Positions 54,373-63,317 of a stretch of DNA of 64,000 nucleotides are shown one piece after another. A model generated the notes under the pieces. The model made no database searches. It saw only the letters and a program-made list of their open reading frames with translations, and had not been told where the DNA came from. The stretch comes from Candidatus Eisenbacteria bacterium. GTDB lineage: Bacteria > Eisenbacteria > RBG-16-71-46. The stretch covers positions 1 to 64,000 of the forward strand of contig DASTBI010000190.1 in NCBI GenBank assembly GCA_035712145.1. Direction: 5' to 3'. The position numbers and the translations under genes were made by a program. Position 1 is the first letter of the stretch. The number at the start of each line of letters is the position of its first letter.

Positions 54373-54584
54373 TCGGACCTCGGAGATCGAGACGGGAACG
54401 AGCGCCGGTCCGAGAGTCGAGTTCGAAGGGCGCTCGAGGGAGCGGAAGACGGGACAGCATACAGGCTCGGCGCGTGATTCCCCAGTGCCTCGGGCTTGGT
54501 GTAGTATGCGTTTCTCTCGCCGGTTGCTCGATACCCGTGCCCGGGAGGCCCCGGCTCCGCCCAATCCTATCCACGAGTGCTCCC

Positions 54585-55778
54585 ATGACCTCTTATCCGG
54601 AAGTCTTCGTCGTCGGAGCAGCCCGCACTCCGATCGGCCGTTTTCTCGGCGGGCTTTCACCTCTCAAGGCTTCGGATCTCGGCGCCATCGCGATCCGCGA
54701 GGCCATGAAGCGAGCTTCCGTCGCCGGCGACCAGGTCGACGAGGTGCTGATGGGCCACGTGGTGCAGGGCGGTCAAGGCCAGGCGCCCGCGCGCCAGGCC
54801 CAGATCAAGGCCGGCATCGACCCCAAGGTGGGCGCCGTCACCATCAACAAGGTGTGCGGCTCGGGGCTCAAGGCGGTGATGATGGGCGCCCAGGCCATCA
54901 AGGCGGGCGATGCGCACTGCATCGTGGCCGGCGGCATGGAGAGCATGAGCACGGCGCCGCATTACTTGTTCAGCGGCCGCACCGGCCAGAAGCTCGGCGA
55001 CACGGTGATGAAGGACGGTGTCGTGATGGACGGCCTCTGGTGCTCGTTCAACGACTGCCACATGATCGAGCTTGCCCAGTACACCTTCGAGAAAGCGGGC
55101 CTCTCGCGCGGCGAGATCGACGAGTTCTCGGCCTCGAGCCACCAAAAGGCGGCTCGGGCCTGGGCGGAATGTCACTTCTCGAAGGAAGTGGTGCCCGTCT
55201 CCATCCCGCAGCGGAAGGGTGATCCGGTGGTGATCGGGAAGGATGAGTCCATCCGTCCGGAGAGCACTCCAGAAACGCTGGCCAAGCTGCCCGCGGTGAC
55301 GCGTGACAAGGGTGGCGCCATCACCGCCGGCAACGCGCCGGGACTCAACGACGGCGGCGCCGCCGTGATCCTGATGAGCGGCGAGCGCGTGAAGCAGAGC
55401 GGAGCCAAGCCGCTCGCTCGCGTGATCGCGTATGCCACCGGGGGCGGCGAGCCCAAGGACCTCTTCTTCGCTCCGGTCGATGCGGTCGAGAAGCTCTTGA
55501 AGAAGATGGGCGTCAAGATCGGACACTTCGACCTCATCGAGGCCAACGAAGCCTTCGCCGCCCAGGCGATCGCCGACGGCAAGGCCCTGGGCTGGGACTG
55601 GGATCGCGTCAACGTGAACGGTGGCGCGGTCGCGCTCGGCCATCCGATCGGCGCGTCCGGGGCGCGCGTGCTGGTGACGCTGCTCCACGCACTCGAGCAG
55701 CGTGGCAAGAAGACCGGCATGGCGACGCTCTGCCTCGGGGGTGGCAACGCCGTGGCGCTCGCGGTGGAGCGCGCTTGA
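54585..55778 (+). CDS. Acetyl-CoA acetyltransferase (thiolase)
   Basis: A 397-residue thiolase that cleaves or forms acetoacetyl-CoA and related 3-ketoacyl-CoAs. The acyl-accepting cysteine is Cys91 in [14 protein letters not shown], the histidine is in [20 protein letters not shown], and the second cysteine in [23 protein letters not shown] is also present. ATG at 54585 gives the family start ([20 protein letters not shown]). It leads the run of acyl-CoA genes, and its stop overlaps the next gene's TTG start. Confidence 0.94.
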   Translation: MTSYPEVFVVGAARTPIGRFLGGLSPLKASDLGAIAIREAMKRASVAGDQVDEVLMGHVVQGGQGQAPARQAQIKAGIDPKVGAVTINKVCGSGLKAVMMGAQAIKAGDAHCIVAGGMESMSTAPHYLFSGRTGQKLGDTVMKDGVVMDGLWCSFNDCHMIELAQYTFEKAGLSRGEIDEFSASSHQKAARAWAECHFSKEVVPVSIPQRKGDPVVIGKDESIRPESTPETLAKLPAVTRDKGGAITAGNAPGLNDGGAAVILMSGERVKQSGAKPLARVIAYATGGGEPKDLFFAPVDAVEKLLKKMGVKIGHFDLIEANEAFAAQAIADGKALGWDWDRVNVNGGAVALGHPIGASGARVLVTLLHALEQRGKKTGMATLCLGGGNAVALAVERA

Positions 55779-56668
55779 GCACGCAGACGGCGCCGGTGGC
55801 AGCGGGAGCTTCGAGCCAAGTGAGCCGTGTGGCCGTGATCGGCGGCGGCGTCATGGGGAACGGCATCGCCCAGGTGTTCGCCACCTCGGGGTTCGACGTG
55901 GAGCTCATCGACGTGAAGCCGGAGCTGGTCGACCGCGCGCTCTCCAGCATCGCCAAGAGCCTCGAGCGCGTGGCCAAGAAGCAGGGCTGGGGAACCGATC
56001 AGGCCCCGGCGATCCTGCGGCACATCCACGGGGGCACCGCGATCGACGCCGCCGCGAGCTGCGGTGTGGTGGTCGAAGCGGTGAGCGAGGACGCCGGGCT
56101 CAAGCGCAAGGTGTTCCAGTCGCTCGATGGAATCGCTGCGAAGGACGCGATCCTCGCCACCAACACGTCCAGCATCTCGATCACCGAGATCGCCGCCACC
56201 ACCGGCCGGCCGGACCGAGTGATCGGCATGCACTTCATGAACCCGGTCCCGGTGATGCCGCTGGTCGAGGTGATTCGCGGGCTGGCCACGAGCGATGACA
56301 CCTACGCGGTCGTCGCCGATCTGTGCCAGCGGCTGGGCAAGACTGCGGTCGAGGTCAACGACTACCCCGGCTTCGTCTCGAATCGCGTGCTGATGCCGAT
56401 GATCAACGAGGCCGTCTTTTGCCTGATGGAAGGCGTTGCCAGCCGCGAGGCCATCGACTCGGTGATGAAGCTCGGCATGAACCACCCGATCGGGCCTCTG
56501 GCGCTTGCCGACCTGATCGGCCTCGATACCTGCCTGAGCATCATGGAAGTGCTTCACGACGGGCTGGGTGATTCCAAGTACCGGCCCTGCCCGCTGCTTC
56601 GCAAGATGGTCCGCGCCGGGTATCTGGGCCGCAAGACCGGGCGTGGCTTCTACGAATACACGAGCTGA
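55775..56668 (+). CDS. 3-hydroxybutyryl-CoA dehydrogenase
   Basis: A 297-residue NAD-dependent enzyme oxidising 3-hydroxyacyl-CoA to 3-ketoacyl-CoA, the substrate for the thiolase before it. The Rossmann motif [18 protein letters not shown] is near residue 18. [37 protein letters not shown] (catalytic His in HFMNP) and [19 protein letters not shown] are all present. The TTG at 55775 overlaps the thiolase stop, and a GTG about 45 bases later would also be acceptable. The enzyme length is normal. Confidence 0.92.
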   Translation: MSTQTAPVAAGASSQVSRVAVIGGGVMGNGIAQVFATSGFDVELIDVKPELVDRALSSIAKSLERVAKKQGWGTDQAPAILRHIHGGTAIDAAASCGVVVEAVSEDAGLKRKVFQSLDGIAAKDAILATNTSSISITEIAATTGRPDRVIGMHFMNPVPVMPLVEVIRGLATSDDTYAVVADLCQRLGKTAVEVNDYPGFVSNRVLMPMINEAVFCLMEGVASREAIDSVMKLGMNHPIGPLALADLIGLDTCLSIMEVLHDGLGDSKYRPCPLLRKMVRAGYLGRKTGRGFYEYTS

Positions 56669-56672
56669 AACC

Positions 56673-57869
56673 GTGAGCTCCGAGACGCTCGTCACATCCA
56701 CCAGTCCTGCGTTCGATCTCAGCGAAGACCAGCAGGCGGTCCGCGAGATGGTCCGCGACTTCGCCGAGAGCGAGATCCGCCCGATCGCGGCCGAGATCGA
56801 CGAGACCCACGAGTTCCCCGCCGAGACCACCCGCAAGATGGGCGAGCTCGGACTCATGGGCCTGTTCGTTCCCGAGGTCTACGGTGGCGCGGGGATGGAC
56901 TACGTCTCCTACGTGATCGCGATCGAGGAGCTGTCGCGCGTGTGCGCCAGCCATGGGGTGATCTGCTCGGCGCACAATTCGCTCGTCAACTATCCCATCC
57001 TCGCCTACGGCACCGAGGCGCAGAAGCAGAAGTACCTGACGCGGCTCGCCAAGGGGGAGTGGATCGGCGCTTATTGCCTCACCGAGCCCAATGCCGGGAG
57101 CAACGCGGCCAACCAGCAGACGCGCGCGCGCCGTGATGGCGATCACTGGATTCTGGACGGAACCAAGCTGTTCGTGACCAACGCCGGACCGTCGCAAGTG
57201 CTGGTGGTGTACGCCTCCACCGATCCTGCGCTCGGCTCGAAGGGAATCTCGGCATTCATCGTCGACGCCGACACTCCCGGAGTGACCAAGGGCAAGAAGG
57301 AGAAGAAGCTCGGCATCCACGCCTCCGACACGCGGGAGATCGCGCTTGCCGGCGCGCGCGTGCCGCACGAGAACCTGCTGCGCGAGCCCAACAAGGGCTA
57401 CAGCGTCGCCATGGCCACGCTGGGCGGCGGCCGCATCGGAATCGCGGCGCAGGCGCTGGGCATCGCGCAGGCGGCGTTCGAGGCCGCGGTTCGCTATGCC
57501 GGCGAACGCCGGCAGTTCGATCGTCCGATCGGCGAGTTCGACGCCATCCGCCACATGCTGGCCGACATGGCCGTCGAGGTCGATACCGCGCGGCTCCTCA
57601 CGTACCAGGCCGCGTGGCTTCGCGATCAGGACCGCCACCACGTCAAGGAGGCGTCGCTCGCGAAGTGGCACGCGTCCGAGGCCGCCACGCGCTGCGCGCA
57701 CCTGGCCATCCAGGTGCACGGCGGCTACGGATATCTCACGGAGTTCACGGTGGAGCGCCTGTGGCGCGACGCCCGCATCACCGAGATCTACGAAGGCACG
57801 ACCGAAGTCCAGAAGATGGTGGTCGCGGCACAGGTTCTCAAAGAGCACGCGCCGTCCGCCGGCTCGTGA
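56673..57869 (+). CDS. Acyl-CoA dehydrogenase
   Basis: A 398-residue FAD enzyme similar to short/branched-chain acyl-CoA dehydrogenases. Motifs are SEDQQAVREMVRDFAESEIR, GAYCLTEPNAGSNAANQQT, YAGERRQFDRPIGEFDAIRH and IYEGTTEVQKMVV, which holds the catalytic glutamate. The GTG at 56673 lies 4 bases after the dehydrogenase stop and gives the correct N-terminus. It is followed after 13 bases by a small membrane protein. It is one of three paralogs in the window. Confidence 0.92.
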   Translation: MSSETLVTSTSPAFDLSEDQQAVREMVRDFAESEIRPIAAEIDETHEFPAETTRKMGELGLMGLFVPEVYGGAGMDYVSYVIAIEELSRVCASHGVICSAHNSLVNYPILAYGTEAQKQKYLTRLAKGEWIGAYCLTEPNAGSNAANQQTRARRDGDHWILDGTKLFVTNAGPSQVLVVYASTDPALGSKGISAFIVDADTPGVTKGKKEKKLGIHASDTREIALAGARVPHENLLREPNKGYSVAMATLGGGRIGIAAQALGIAQAAFEAAVRYAGERRQFDRPIGEFDAIRHMLADMAVEVDTARLLTYQAAWLRDQDRHHVKEASLAKWHASEAATRCAHLAIQVHGGYGYLTEFTVERLWRDARITEIYEGTTEVQKMVVAAQVLKEHAPSAGS

Positions 57870-57882
57870 AAGGGAGGAAGGG

Positions 57883-58266
57883 ATGACTCGACCGGTGCGC
57901 CCCGTGGCGCTCGTGATCCTGACCGCAGCCATGATCTATCCCGGCATCACCATGCTGTTCCAGGGCGGCTATCCGTTCGTCAGCGGGGATTACTTCAATC
58001 TGGTCGGCGACCCCGGCGTCTGGACGGTGTTTCTCGGACGGTTCGGCGTGTCGCCGCTCGTGGTGAACAGCATCAAGGCCATCATCGGATTGATGTGGAT
58101 CGGTGGTGTGCTCGGCCTGTGGGCGGGGGACTGGAAGGCGTATCCGCTGGCGCTCGGCGCGGCGCTCATCTCGCTGCTCTACCCGGGTGGTGGCATGGTG
58201 ATGGCCGGCCTGGCGGTGGTTTGCCTGATCTTCTTCCGCGAGAACCCAGACGAGGTTCCCGCCTGA
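57883..58266 (+). CDS. Small integral membrane protein, unknown function
   Basis: A 127-residue protein with about four hydrophobic segments (VALVILTAAMIYPGITMLF, SIKAIIGLMWIGGVLGLWAG, ALGAALISLLYPGGGMVMAG, VVCLIFF). It belongs to no family I recognise. The ATG at 57883 follows an excellent AGGGAGGAAGG ribosome-binding site. It lies between two acyl-CoA dehydrogenase genes in one direction, so it is probably cotranscribed; a membrane role connected with acyl-CoA or electron transfer is only a guess. Confidence 0.72.
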   Translation: MTRPVRPVALVILTAAMIYPGITMLFQGGYPFVSGDYFNLVGDPGVWTVFLGRFGVSPLVVNSIKAIIGLMWIGGVLGLWAGDWKAYPLALGAALISLLYPGGGMVMAGLAVVCLIFFRENPDEVPA

Positions 58267-58294
58267 TGCTTCGAGATCTCATCGAGAGCCGTCC

Positions 58295-59446
58295 ATGAAC
58301 TTCGACCTCTCCGAAGACCAGCTGGTGATCCGCAACGCCGTGCGCGAGCTGTGCGCGCGTGAGTTCGCGCCGCATGCCGCCCGCTGGGACCAGCTGAGCG
58401 AGGTCCCTTCGACCGCGGTGAGTCGGCTCGCCGAGCAGGGATTCCTCGGCATGGCGGTTCCCGAGGAGTGGGGCGGCGTCGGCTACGACGCGCGGACGAT
58501 CGCGCTCGTGGTCGAGGAGATCGCGTACGTCTCGGCGGCGCTCGCCATCATGATCGCGGTCCACAACTCGGTCGGCCTGATCCCGGTGTATCGCTGGGCG
58601 ACCGATGATCAGAAGCGCCGCTTCCTGCCTCGGCTGATCTCGAAGGAGATGAGCGCGTTTTCCCTCTCCGAACCCGGCGCCGGATCGGATGCGGGTGCGC
58701 TCGAGGCGACGGCCATCCGCGACGGCGACGACTACGTGCTCAACGGATCCAAGAACTGGGTGACGAACGGCCTGCGCGCGGGCATCTACCTGGTCTTCGC
58801 GCGCACCGACAAGGACGCCGGCAGCCGCGGCATCTCGGCCTTCATCGTCGAGAAGGGAACCCCTGGCCTCAAGCTCGGGAAGCCCGAGGACAAGATGGGG
58901 CTGCGCGGCTCGGACACGATCTCGCTGTCGCTCGAGGACATGCGGATCCCGGTCGATAACCGGCTCGGTCCGGAAGGCGCGGGTTTCAAGGTCGCGTTGA
59001 GCGCCCTGGACGCCGGCCGCATCGGCGTCGCCTCGCAGGCCCTCGGCGTCATGCGGGCGGCGCGTGACGAGGCCATCCGCTACGCGCAGCAACGCCATGC
59101 CTTCGGCGGACCGCTGGCGGCGATCCAGGCGATCCAGTTCAAGCTCGCCGAGATGGAGCGCCGGATCCACACCTCCCGGCTGCTCATCCAGCAGGCGGCG
59201 TGGATGCGCGACACCGGCCAGTCCTTCGGACGCACTTCGGCCATGGCCAAGCTCCACGCGACCGAAGCCGCCACCTGGGTGACCCACCAGGCCATCCAGA
59301 TCCACGGCGGCTACGGATACGTCAAGGAGTACGCGGTCGAGCGCTACTACCGCGATGCGCGCATCATGGAGATCTACGAAGGGACCAGCGAGATCCAGCG
59401 GCTGGTGATCGCCCGAAGCCTGCTGAAGGAAGGCGTGAAGGTCTAG
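58295..59446 (+). CDS. Acyl-CoA dehydrogenase
   Basis: A 383-residue FAD-dependent acyl-CoA dehydrogenase. Motifs include [60 protein letters not shown] and [18 protein letters not shown] with the catalytic glutamate. The ATG at 58295 matches the family start. It closes the run that begins with the thiolase. Substrate is not determined. Confidence 0.93.
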   Translation: MNFDLSEDQLVIRNAVRELCAREFAPHAARWDQLSEVPSTAVSRLAEQGFLGMAVPEEWGGVGYDARTIALVVEEIAYVSAALAIMIAVHNSVGLIPVYRWATDDQKRRFLPRLISKEMSAFSLSEPGAGSDAGALEATAIRDGDDYVLNGSKNWVTNGLRAGIYLVFARTDKDAGSRGISAFIVEKGTPGLKLGKPEDKMGLRGSDTISLSLEDMRIPVDNRLGPEGAGFKVALSALDAGRIGVASQALGVMRAARDEAIRYAQQRHAFGGPLAAIQAIQFKLAEMERRIHTSRLLIQQAAWMRDTGQSFGRTSAMAKLHATEAATWVTHQAIQIHGGYGYVKEYAVERYYRDARIMEIYEGTSEIQRLVIARSLLKEGVKV

Positions 59447-59503
59447 TCTCGCCTGGGGTAACATGACGTCCTCCCCAGAACGGCGACCCTCGTGAGGATT
59501 GCC

Positions 59504-61417
59504 ATGCGCCCTCGGCCTTGGCCTCGTTTCGTCGACTACCTCATCGCCGTGGCCGCGACCGCCACCGCGATCCTGACTCGCGCCATCCTGGATCCCTGGC
59601 TGGGCGCAGATTTCCCGTTGGGGTTCCTCTTCGGCGCCGTCGGCGTGGCGATGTGGTTCGGGGGTATCCGTGCCGCGATCGTGTCCGTGGTCCTCGGATA
59701 CCTCGCCGCGAATTACTTCTTCATCGAGCCGCGTGGCACCTTCCTGACCAGAGATCCGCAGGAAGTCCTGCGGCTCGTCATGTACCTCTTCTCCTGTGCC
59801 GTCATGCTCGGCTTCTGGCAGGCCATGAGGCTCACCAACCGCCGTCTCGAGGCCGAGCGCGCCAAGGCCGAGCGGAGCATCGAGCATCAACGAGCCGCCG
59901 AAGCCTCGCTGCGCCGCAGCGAGGAACAGCTCCACCTCGTCACCGACTCCATGAGCGCGCCGGTGACGCGATGCAGCCGCGACTTCCGATACCTTTGGGT
60001 CAGCCGGCCCTATGCTGAATGGCTGCGGCGCAAGCCCGAGGACGTCATCGGGCAGCCGATCGAGAGCGTCATCGGCCACGAGGCTTTCCACCGGCTGATG
60101 CCTTACTTCGAGCGCGTGCTCGCCGGCGAGGAAGTGCGTTACGAGGAGCAGATCGACTTCCAGGGGCTGGGCCTCCGCTGGATCCACGCCGTGTACTCCC
60201 CGACGCTCGACGCCCGGGGGGTTCCGGATGGCTGGGTCGCCGTGGTGCTCGACATCGATGCGCGGCGCCGCAGCGAGGAAGCGCTGAAGGACGCCGACCG
60301 GCGCAAGGACGAGTTCCTGGCCACGCTGGCGCATGAGCTGCGCAATCCGCTGGCGCCCATTCGCAACGCGACCCAGATCCTGAAGCTCAAGGGCGCCGCC
60401 GCCCACGAGGTCGATTGGGCCCGCGACGTGATCGACCGCCAGATGCAGCACATGACGCGGCTGATCGACGACCTGCTGGACGTGTCCCGGATCACGCGCA
60501 ACCAGATCGAGCTGCGACGTGAACACGTCTCCTTGTCGCGCGTGATCCACGGCGCCGTGGAGACGAGCCGGCCGTTGATCGACAGCCTCGGGCACACGCT
60601 CTCCCTCGCGTTGCCTTCCGAGCACATCGAGCTCGATGCCGATCTCACCCGGCTCGCCCAGGCTTTCGCGAACCTCCTCAACAACGCCGCCAAGTTCACC
60701 GAGCGCGGCGGACAGATCACGGTCGCCGCCCGGCGCGAGGGCAGCGACGTCGTGGTTTCGGTGCGGGACACGGGAATCGGCTTGCCGAGCGACAAGCTGG
60801 CGAGCGTCTTCGACCTCTTCACGCAGGTGGATCGATCCCTCGAGCGCTCGAGGACCGGTCTGGGCATCGGCCTCACCATGGTGAAGCGTCTGGTGGAGAT
60901 GCACGGCGGCAGCGTGACCGCGCACAGCGATGGCCTGGGGCGCGGGAGTGAGTTCGTGGTGCGGCTGCCGATCCTCTCGACCTCGTCCGCCACGCGCACG
61001 CAATCGGTTGCCGACGACGTCCATCCGGCGTCACAGGCCGGCCGCCGCGTGCTGGTGGTGGACGACAACGACGATTCCGCCACGAGCCTGGGCATGATGC
61101 TGGGCGCGATGGGCTACGAGGTTCGAACCGCCGCGGACGGCGTGGCCGGCCTTCGTACGGCGAAGGAGTTCCGCCCCGACGTGGCGCTGCTGGACATCGG
61201 GATGCCGCGGATGAACGGTTACGAGCTGGCCCGGCGCATTCGCGAGCAGCCATGGGGCAGGAGCATGGTGCTGATCGCGGTGACCGGATGGGGACAGGCA
61301 GAAGATCAGGCGCGCACGATCGAGGCCGGATTCGACGAGCACCTGGTGAAGCCGGTGGATCCGACCACCTTGCTGGGCCGGCTGAAGCATCGGCTCGAGA
61401 GCGGAAGCGCCATCTGA
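59504..61417 (+). CDS. Hybrid sensor histidine kinase (DUF4118-PAS-HK-REC)
   Basis: A 637-residue membrane sensor kinase. The N-terminus is a DUF4118 (KdpD-like) segment with about four helices, then a short coiled coil and a PAS domain (VTDSMSAPVTRCSRDFRYLW). HisKA has LAHELRNPLAPIRN with phospho-His near 277, and the ATPase has NLLNNAAKF, DTGIGL and GLGIGLTMVKRLVEMHGG. A receiver domain at the C-terminus has VLVVDDNDD and the phospho-Asp in LLDIGMPRMNG near 564. No DNA-binding output is seen, so another protein must carry the signal. ATG 59504 has GAGG 6 bases before it, which favours it over GTG 59492. Its stop overlaps the carbonic anhydrase start. Confidence 0.92.
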   Translation: MRPRPWPRFVDYLIAVAATATAILTRAILDPWLGADFPLGFLFGAVGVAMWFGGIRAAIVSVVLGYLAANYFFIEPRGTFLTRDPQEVLRLVMYLFSCAVMLGFWQAMRLTNRRLEAERAKAERSIEHQRAAEASLRRSEEQLHLVTDSMSAPVTRCSRDFRYLWVSRPYAEWLRRKPEDVIGQPIESVIGHEAFHRLMPYFERVLAGEEVRYEEQIDFQGLGLRWIHAVYSPTLDARGVPDGWVAVVLDIDARRRSEEALKDADRRKDEFLATLAHELRNPLAPIRNATQILKLKGAAAHEVDWARDVIDRQMQHMTRLIDDLLDVSRITRNQIELRREHVSLSRVIHGAVETSRPLIDSLGHTLSLALPSEHIELDADLTRLAQAFANLLNNAAKFTERGGQITVAARREGSDVVVSVRDTGIGLPSDKLASVFDLFTQVDRSLERSRTGLGIGLTMVKRLVEMHGGSVTAHSDGLGRGSEFVVRLPILSTSSATRTQSVADDVHPASQAGRRVLVVDDNDDSATSLGMMLGAMGYEVRTAADGVAGLRTAKEFRPDVALLDIGMPRMNGYELARRIREQPWGRSMVLIAVTGWGQAEDQARTIEAGFDEHLVKPVDPTTLLGRLKHRLESGSAI

Positions 61418-62040
61418 TTCCCGCGACCGAAGCGCTCGAGCGGCTGCGCGAAGGCAATCGCCGCTTCGCGTCGGACTATCGAAGCCGGGGACCTCTTCAG
61501 GCACGCCGGCGCGCGCTCGAGGATGGGCAGGAGCCATTCGCCATCGTGCTCGGCTGCTCCGATTCGCGCGTTCCGGCGGAAATGGTGTTCGACCAGAGTC
61601 TCGGCGATCTCTTCGTGATCCGTGTGGCCGGAAACATCGTGGCGCCGTCGCAGATCGGCAGCATCGAATTCGCGGCGGAGCAGTTCGGCACACGGCTCGT
61701 GGTCGTCCTCGGCCATTCCCGATGCGGGGCTGTCATGGCCACGCTCGAGGAGCTGCAGAGGCCGAGCGGAGGGAAGCACTCCCGCAATCTGCGGTCGATC
61801 GTCGACCGCATCCGGCCCGCGGTCGAAGGGTTGTTGAGCGGCCAGGCCGCTTCGGATCCGGACCGGCTGCTCGAGCAGGCGGTGCGAGCCAACATCCGCG
61901 CTTCCGCGGAGCAGCTCAAGCACGGCTCGGAAGTGCTCGAGCAGCTGATCGCGACCGATGGGCTGGTGGTGGTCGGGGCGGAGTACTCCCTGCAGACGGG
62001 CGTCGTCGACTTCTTCGAGGGAGTCGTCGCTTCAGCCTGA
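61414..62040 (+). CDS. Beta-class carbonic anhydrase
   Basis: Hydrates CO2 to bicarbonate with a zinc site. In the 208-residue protein the ligands are Cys48 and Asp50 in GCSDSRVPAE, His101 and Cys104 in LGHSRCGAV. VIRVAGNIV and the C-terminal VVGAEYSLQTGVVDFF are typical. No ATG, GTG or TTG fits the family N-terminus; the frame suggests a CTG (61414) overlapping the kinase stop. It may therefore be translated by coupling with the sensor kinase. An earlier start inside the kinase cannot be ruled out. Confidence 0.88.
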   Translation: MIPATEALERLREGNRRFASDYRSRGPLQARRRALEDGQEPFAIVLGCSDSRVPAEMVFDQSLGDLFVIRVAGNIVAPSQIGSIEFAAEQFGTRLVVVLGHSRCGAVMATLEELQRPSGGKHSRNLRSIVDRIRPAVEGLLSGQAASDPDRLLEQAVRANIRASAEQLKHGSEVLEQLIATDGLVVVGAEYSLQTGVVDFFEGVVASA

Positions 62041-62107
62041 GCCAGGGTCGATCGCCAATGCCGGGATCAGATGGGACGGGCGTCCGCCGATAACGATGAA
62101 GATTTGC

Positions 62108-62113
62108 TAGAAT
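62108..62113 (+). promoter_or_regulatory. Extended -10 element before the second DUF362 gene
   Basis: TAGAAT at 62108-62113 is preceded by TGC, the extended -10 pattern. No good -35 was found. The leader to the ATG at 62154 would be about 35 bases. Confidence 0.35.
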
Positions 62114-62153
62114 CGCGGCCCGCGAAACGAGCATCTTCACCCCCGAGGCCTTC

Positions 62154-63275
62154 ATGTCGAAAGTCGCCGTCCTACGCACTTCACCCGAAACCGTGGTCGA
62201 GGACTATGGCCGCCTGATGGACCTGGCGGGCTACCGCCAGGCGCTTCCCTTCAGCGCCCAGACCTGCCTGCGAATCAACATCTCCTGGCACGTCTACATG
62301 CCGGCCTGCTCCACGACGCCCTGGCAGATGCACGGCGTGATCGAGAAGCTTCGTTCCGACGGCTATGACGTCTCCCGCGATCTCATCGCGGCCCAGAACG
62401 ACACCGTGGTGGTGAGCTGCCGCGAGGGCACGGTCAAGAATCACCTCGCTCCGGTGCTCGACCGCTACAAGGTTCCGATCCAGTACCTCAGCGAGCCGCC
62501 CACCGAATGGATCACGTATCAGCCCAAGTCGAAGATGCTGGTGCTCGACCGGGTGTTCGAGAAGCAGGGGATCCAGATCCCCAAGCTGCTGATGGGCAAG
62601 AACGTCATCCACCTGCCGACGGTGAAGACCCACGTGTTCACCGGCACGACCGGCGCCATGAAGAACGCCTTCGGCGGGCTGCTGAACCTGAATCGCCACT
62701 GGACCCACTCGGTGATCCACGAGACCCTCGTCGACCTGCTGCGGATCCAGAAGGAGGTCCATCCCGGCGTGTTCGCGGTGATGGATGGCACCATCGCCGG
62801 CGAGGGCCCGGGCCCGCGCGCGATGCGCCCGCACGTCAAGAACTACATCCTGGCTTCCAGCGACTGCGTGGCCATCGACGCGATCGCCGCCAAGCTGATG
62901 GGCTTCGATCCGATGGCCGACCTCAAGTTCATCCGCCTCGCCCATGAGAACGGGCTGGGCGTCGGCAATCCCAGCGAGATCGAGATCGTCGGCGACGACA
63001 TCAAGGGCGTGAACTTCGGCTTCCGCGGCAGCCTGCAGGAGAACACCTTCGCCTCGTGGGGACAGAAGCTGATCTACTGGGGGCCGCTCAAGCCGCTCGA
63101 GAACCTCCTCCTGCGCTCGCCGATCGTGCCGTGGAGCTTCTTCGCTTCACGCGCCTACCACGACGGCTACTGGTATCCGGTCAACGGCAAGCCGCGGGTG
63201 AAGCAGATCCTCGAGACCGACTGGGGCAAGCTCTTCAACGCCTATGGCACCGGAGCCGCGCTGCAGAAGGCCTGA
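62154..63275 (+). CDS. DUF362 domain protein
   Basis: A 373-residue DUF362 protein. The core reads VKTHVFTGTTGAMKNAFGGL at about residues 157-176, with GLLNLNRHWTHS after it, and AVMDGTIAGEGPGPRAM later. Compared with the gene at 15 it lacks the paired core cysteines and has a different N-terminus (RINISWHVYMPACSTTPWQM). The function of the family is unknown. The gene stands alone between the carbonic anhydrase and a convergent ABC permease. Confidence 0.78.
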   Translation: MSKVAVLRTSPETVVEDYGRLMDLAGYRQALPFSAQTCLRINISWHVYMPACSTTPWQMHGVIEKLRSDGYDVSRDLIAAQNDTVVVSCREGTVKNHLAPVLDRYKVPIQYLSEPPTEWITYQPKSKMLVLDRVFEKQGIQIPKLLMGKNVIHLPTVKTHVFTGTTGAMKNAFGGLLNLNRHWTHSVIHETLVDLLRIQKEVHPGVFAVMDGTIAGEGPGPRAMRPHVKNYILASSDCVAIDAIAAKLMGFDPMADLKFIRLAHENGLGVGNPSEIEIVGDDIKGVNFGFRGSLQENTFASWGQKLIYWGPLKPLENLLLRSPIVPWSFFASRAYHDGYWYPVNGKPRVKQILETDWGKLFNAYGTGAALQKA

Positions 63276-63283
63276 TGTAATTC

Positions 63284-63307
63284 CTTGCTGTCCCCGGGGA
63301 CAGCAAG
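63284..63307. terminator. Perfect 24-bp palindrome, bidirectional terminator or REP-like element
   Basis: The arms CTTGCTGTCCCC and GGGGACAGCAAG meet with no loop, between the convergent DUF362 and permease genes. A short TT precedes and AA follows, so it can act as a weak terminator in both directions. The TGTCCCCGGGGACA core also resembles repeats scattered in some genomes. Confidence 0.45.
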
Positions 63308-63317
63308 AACTTACAAG

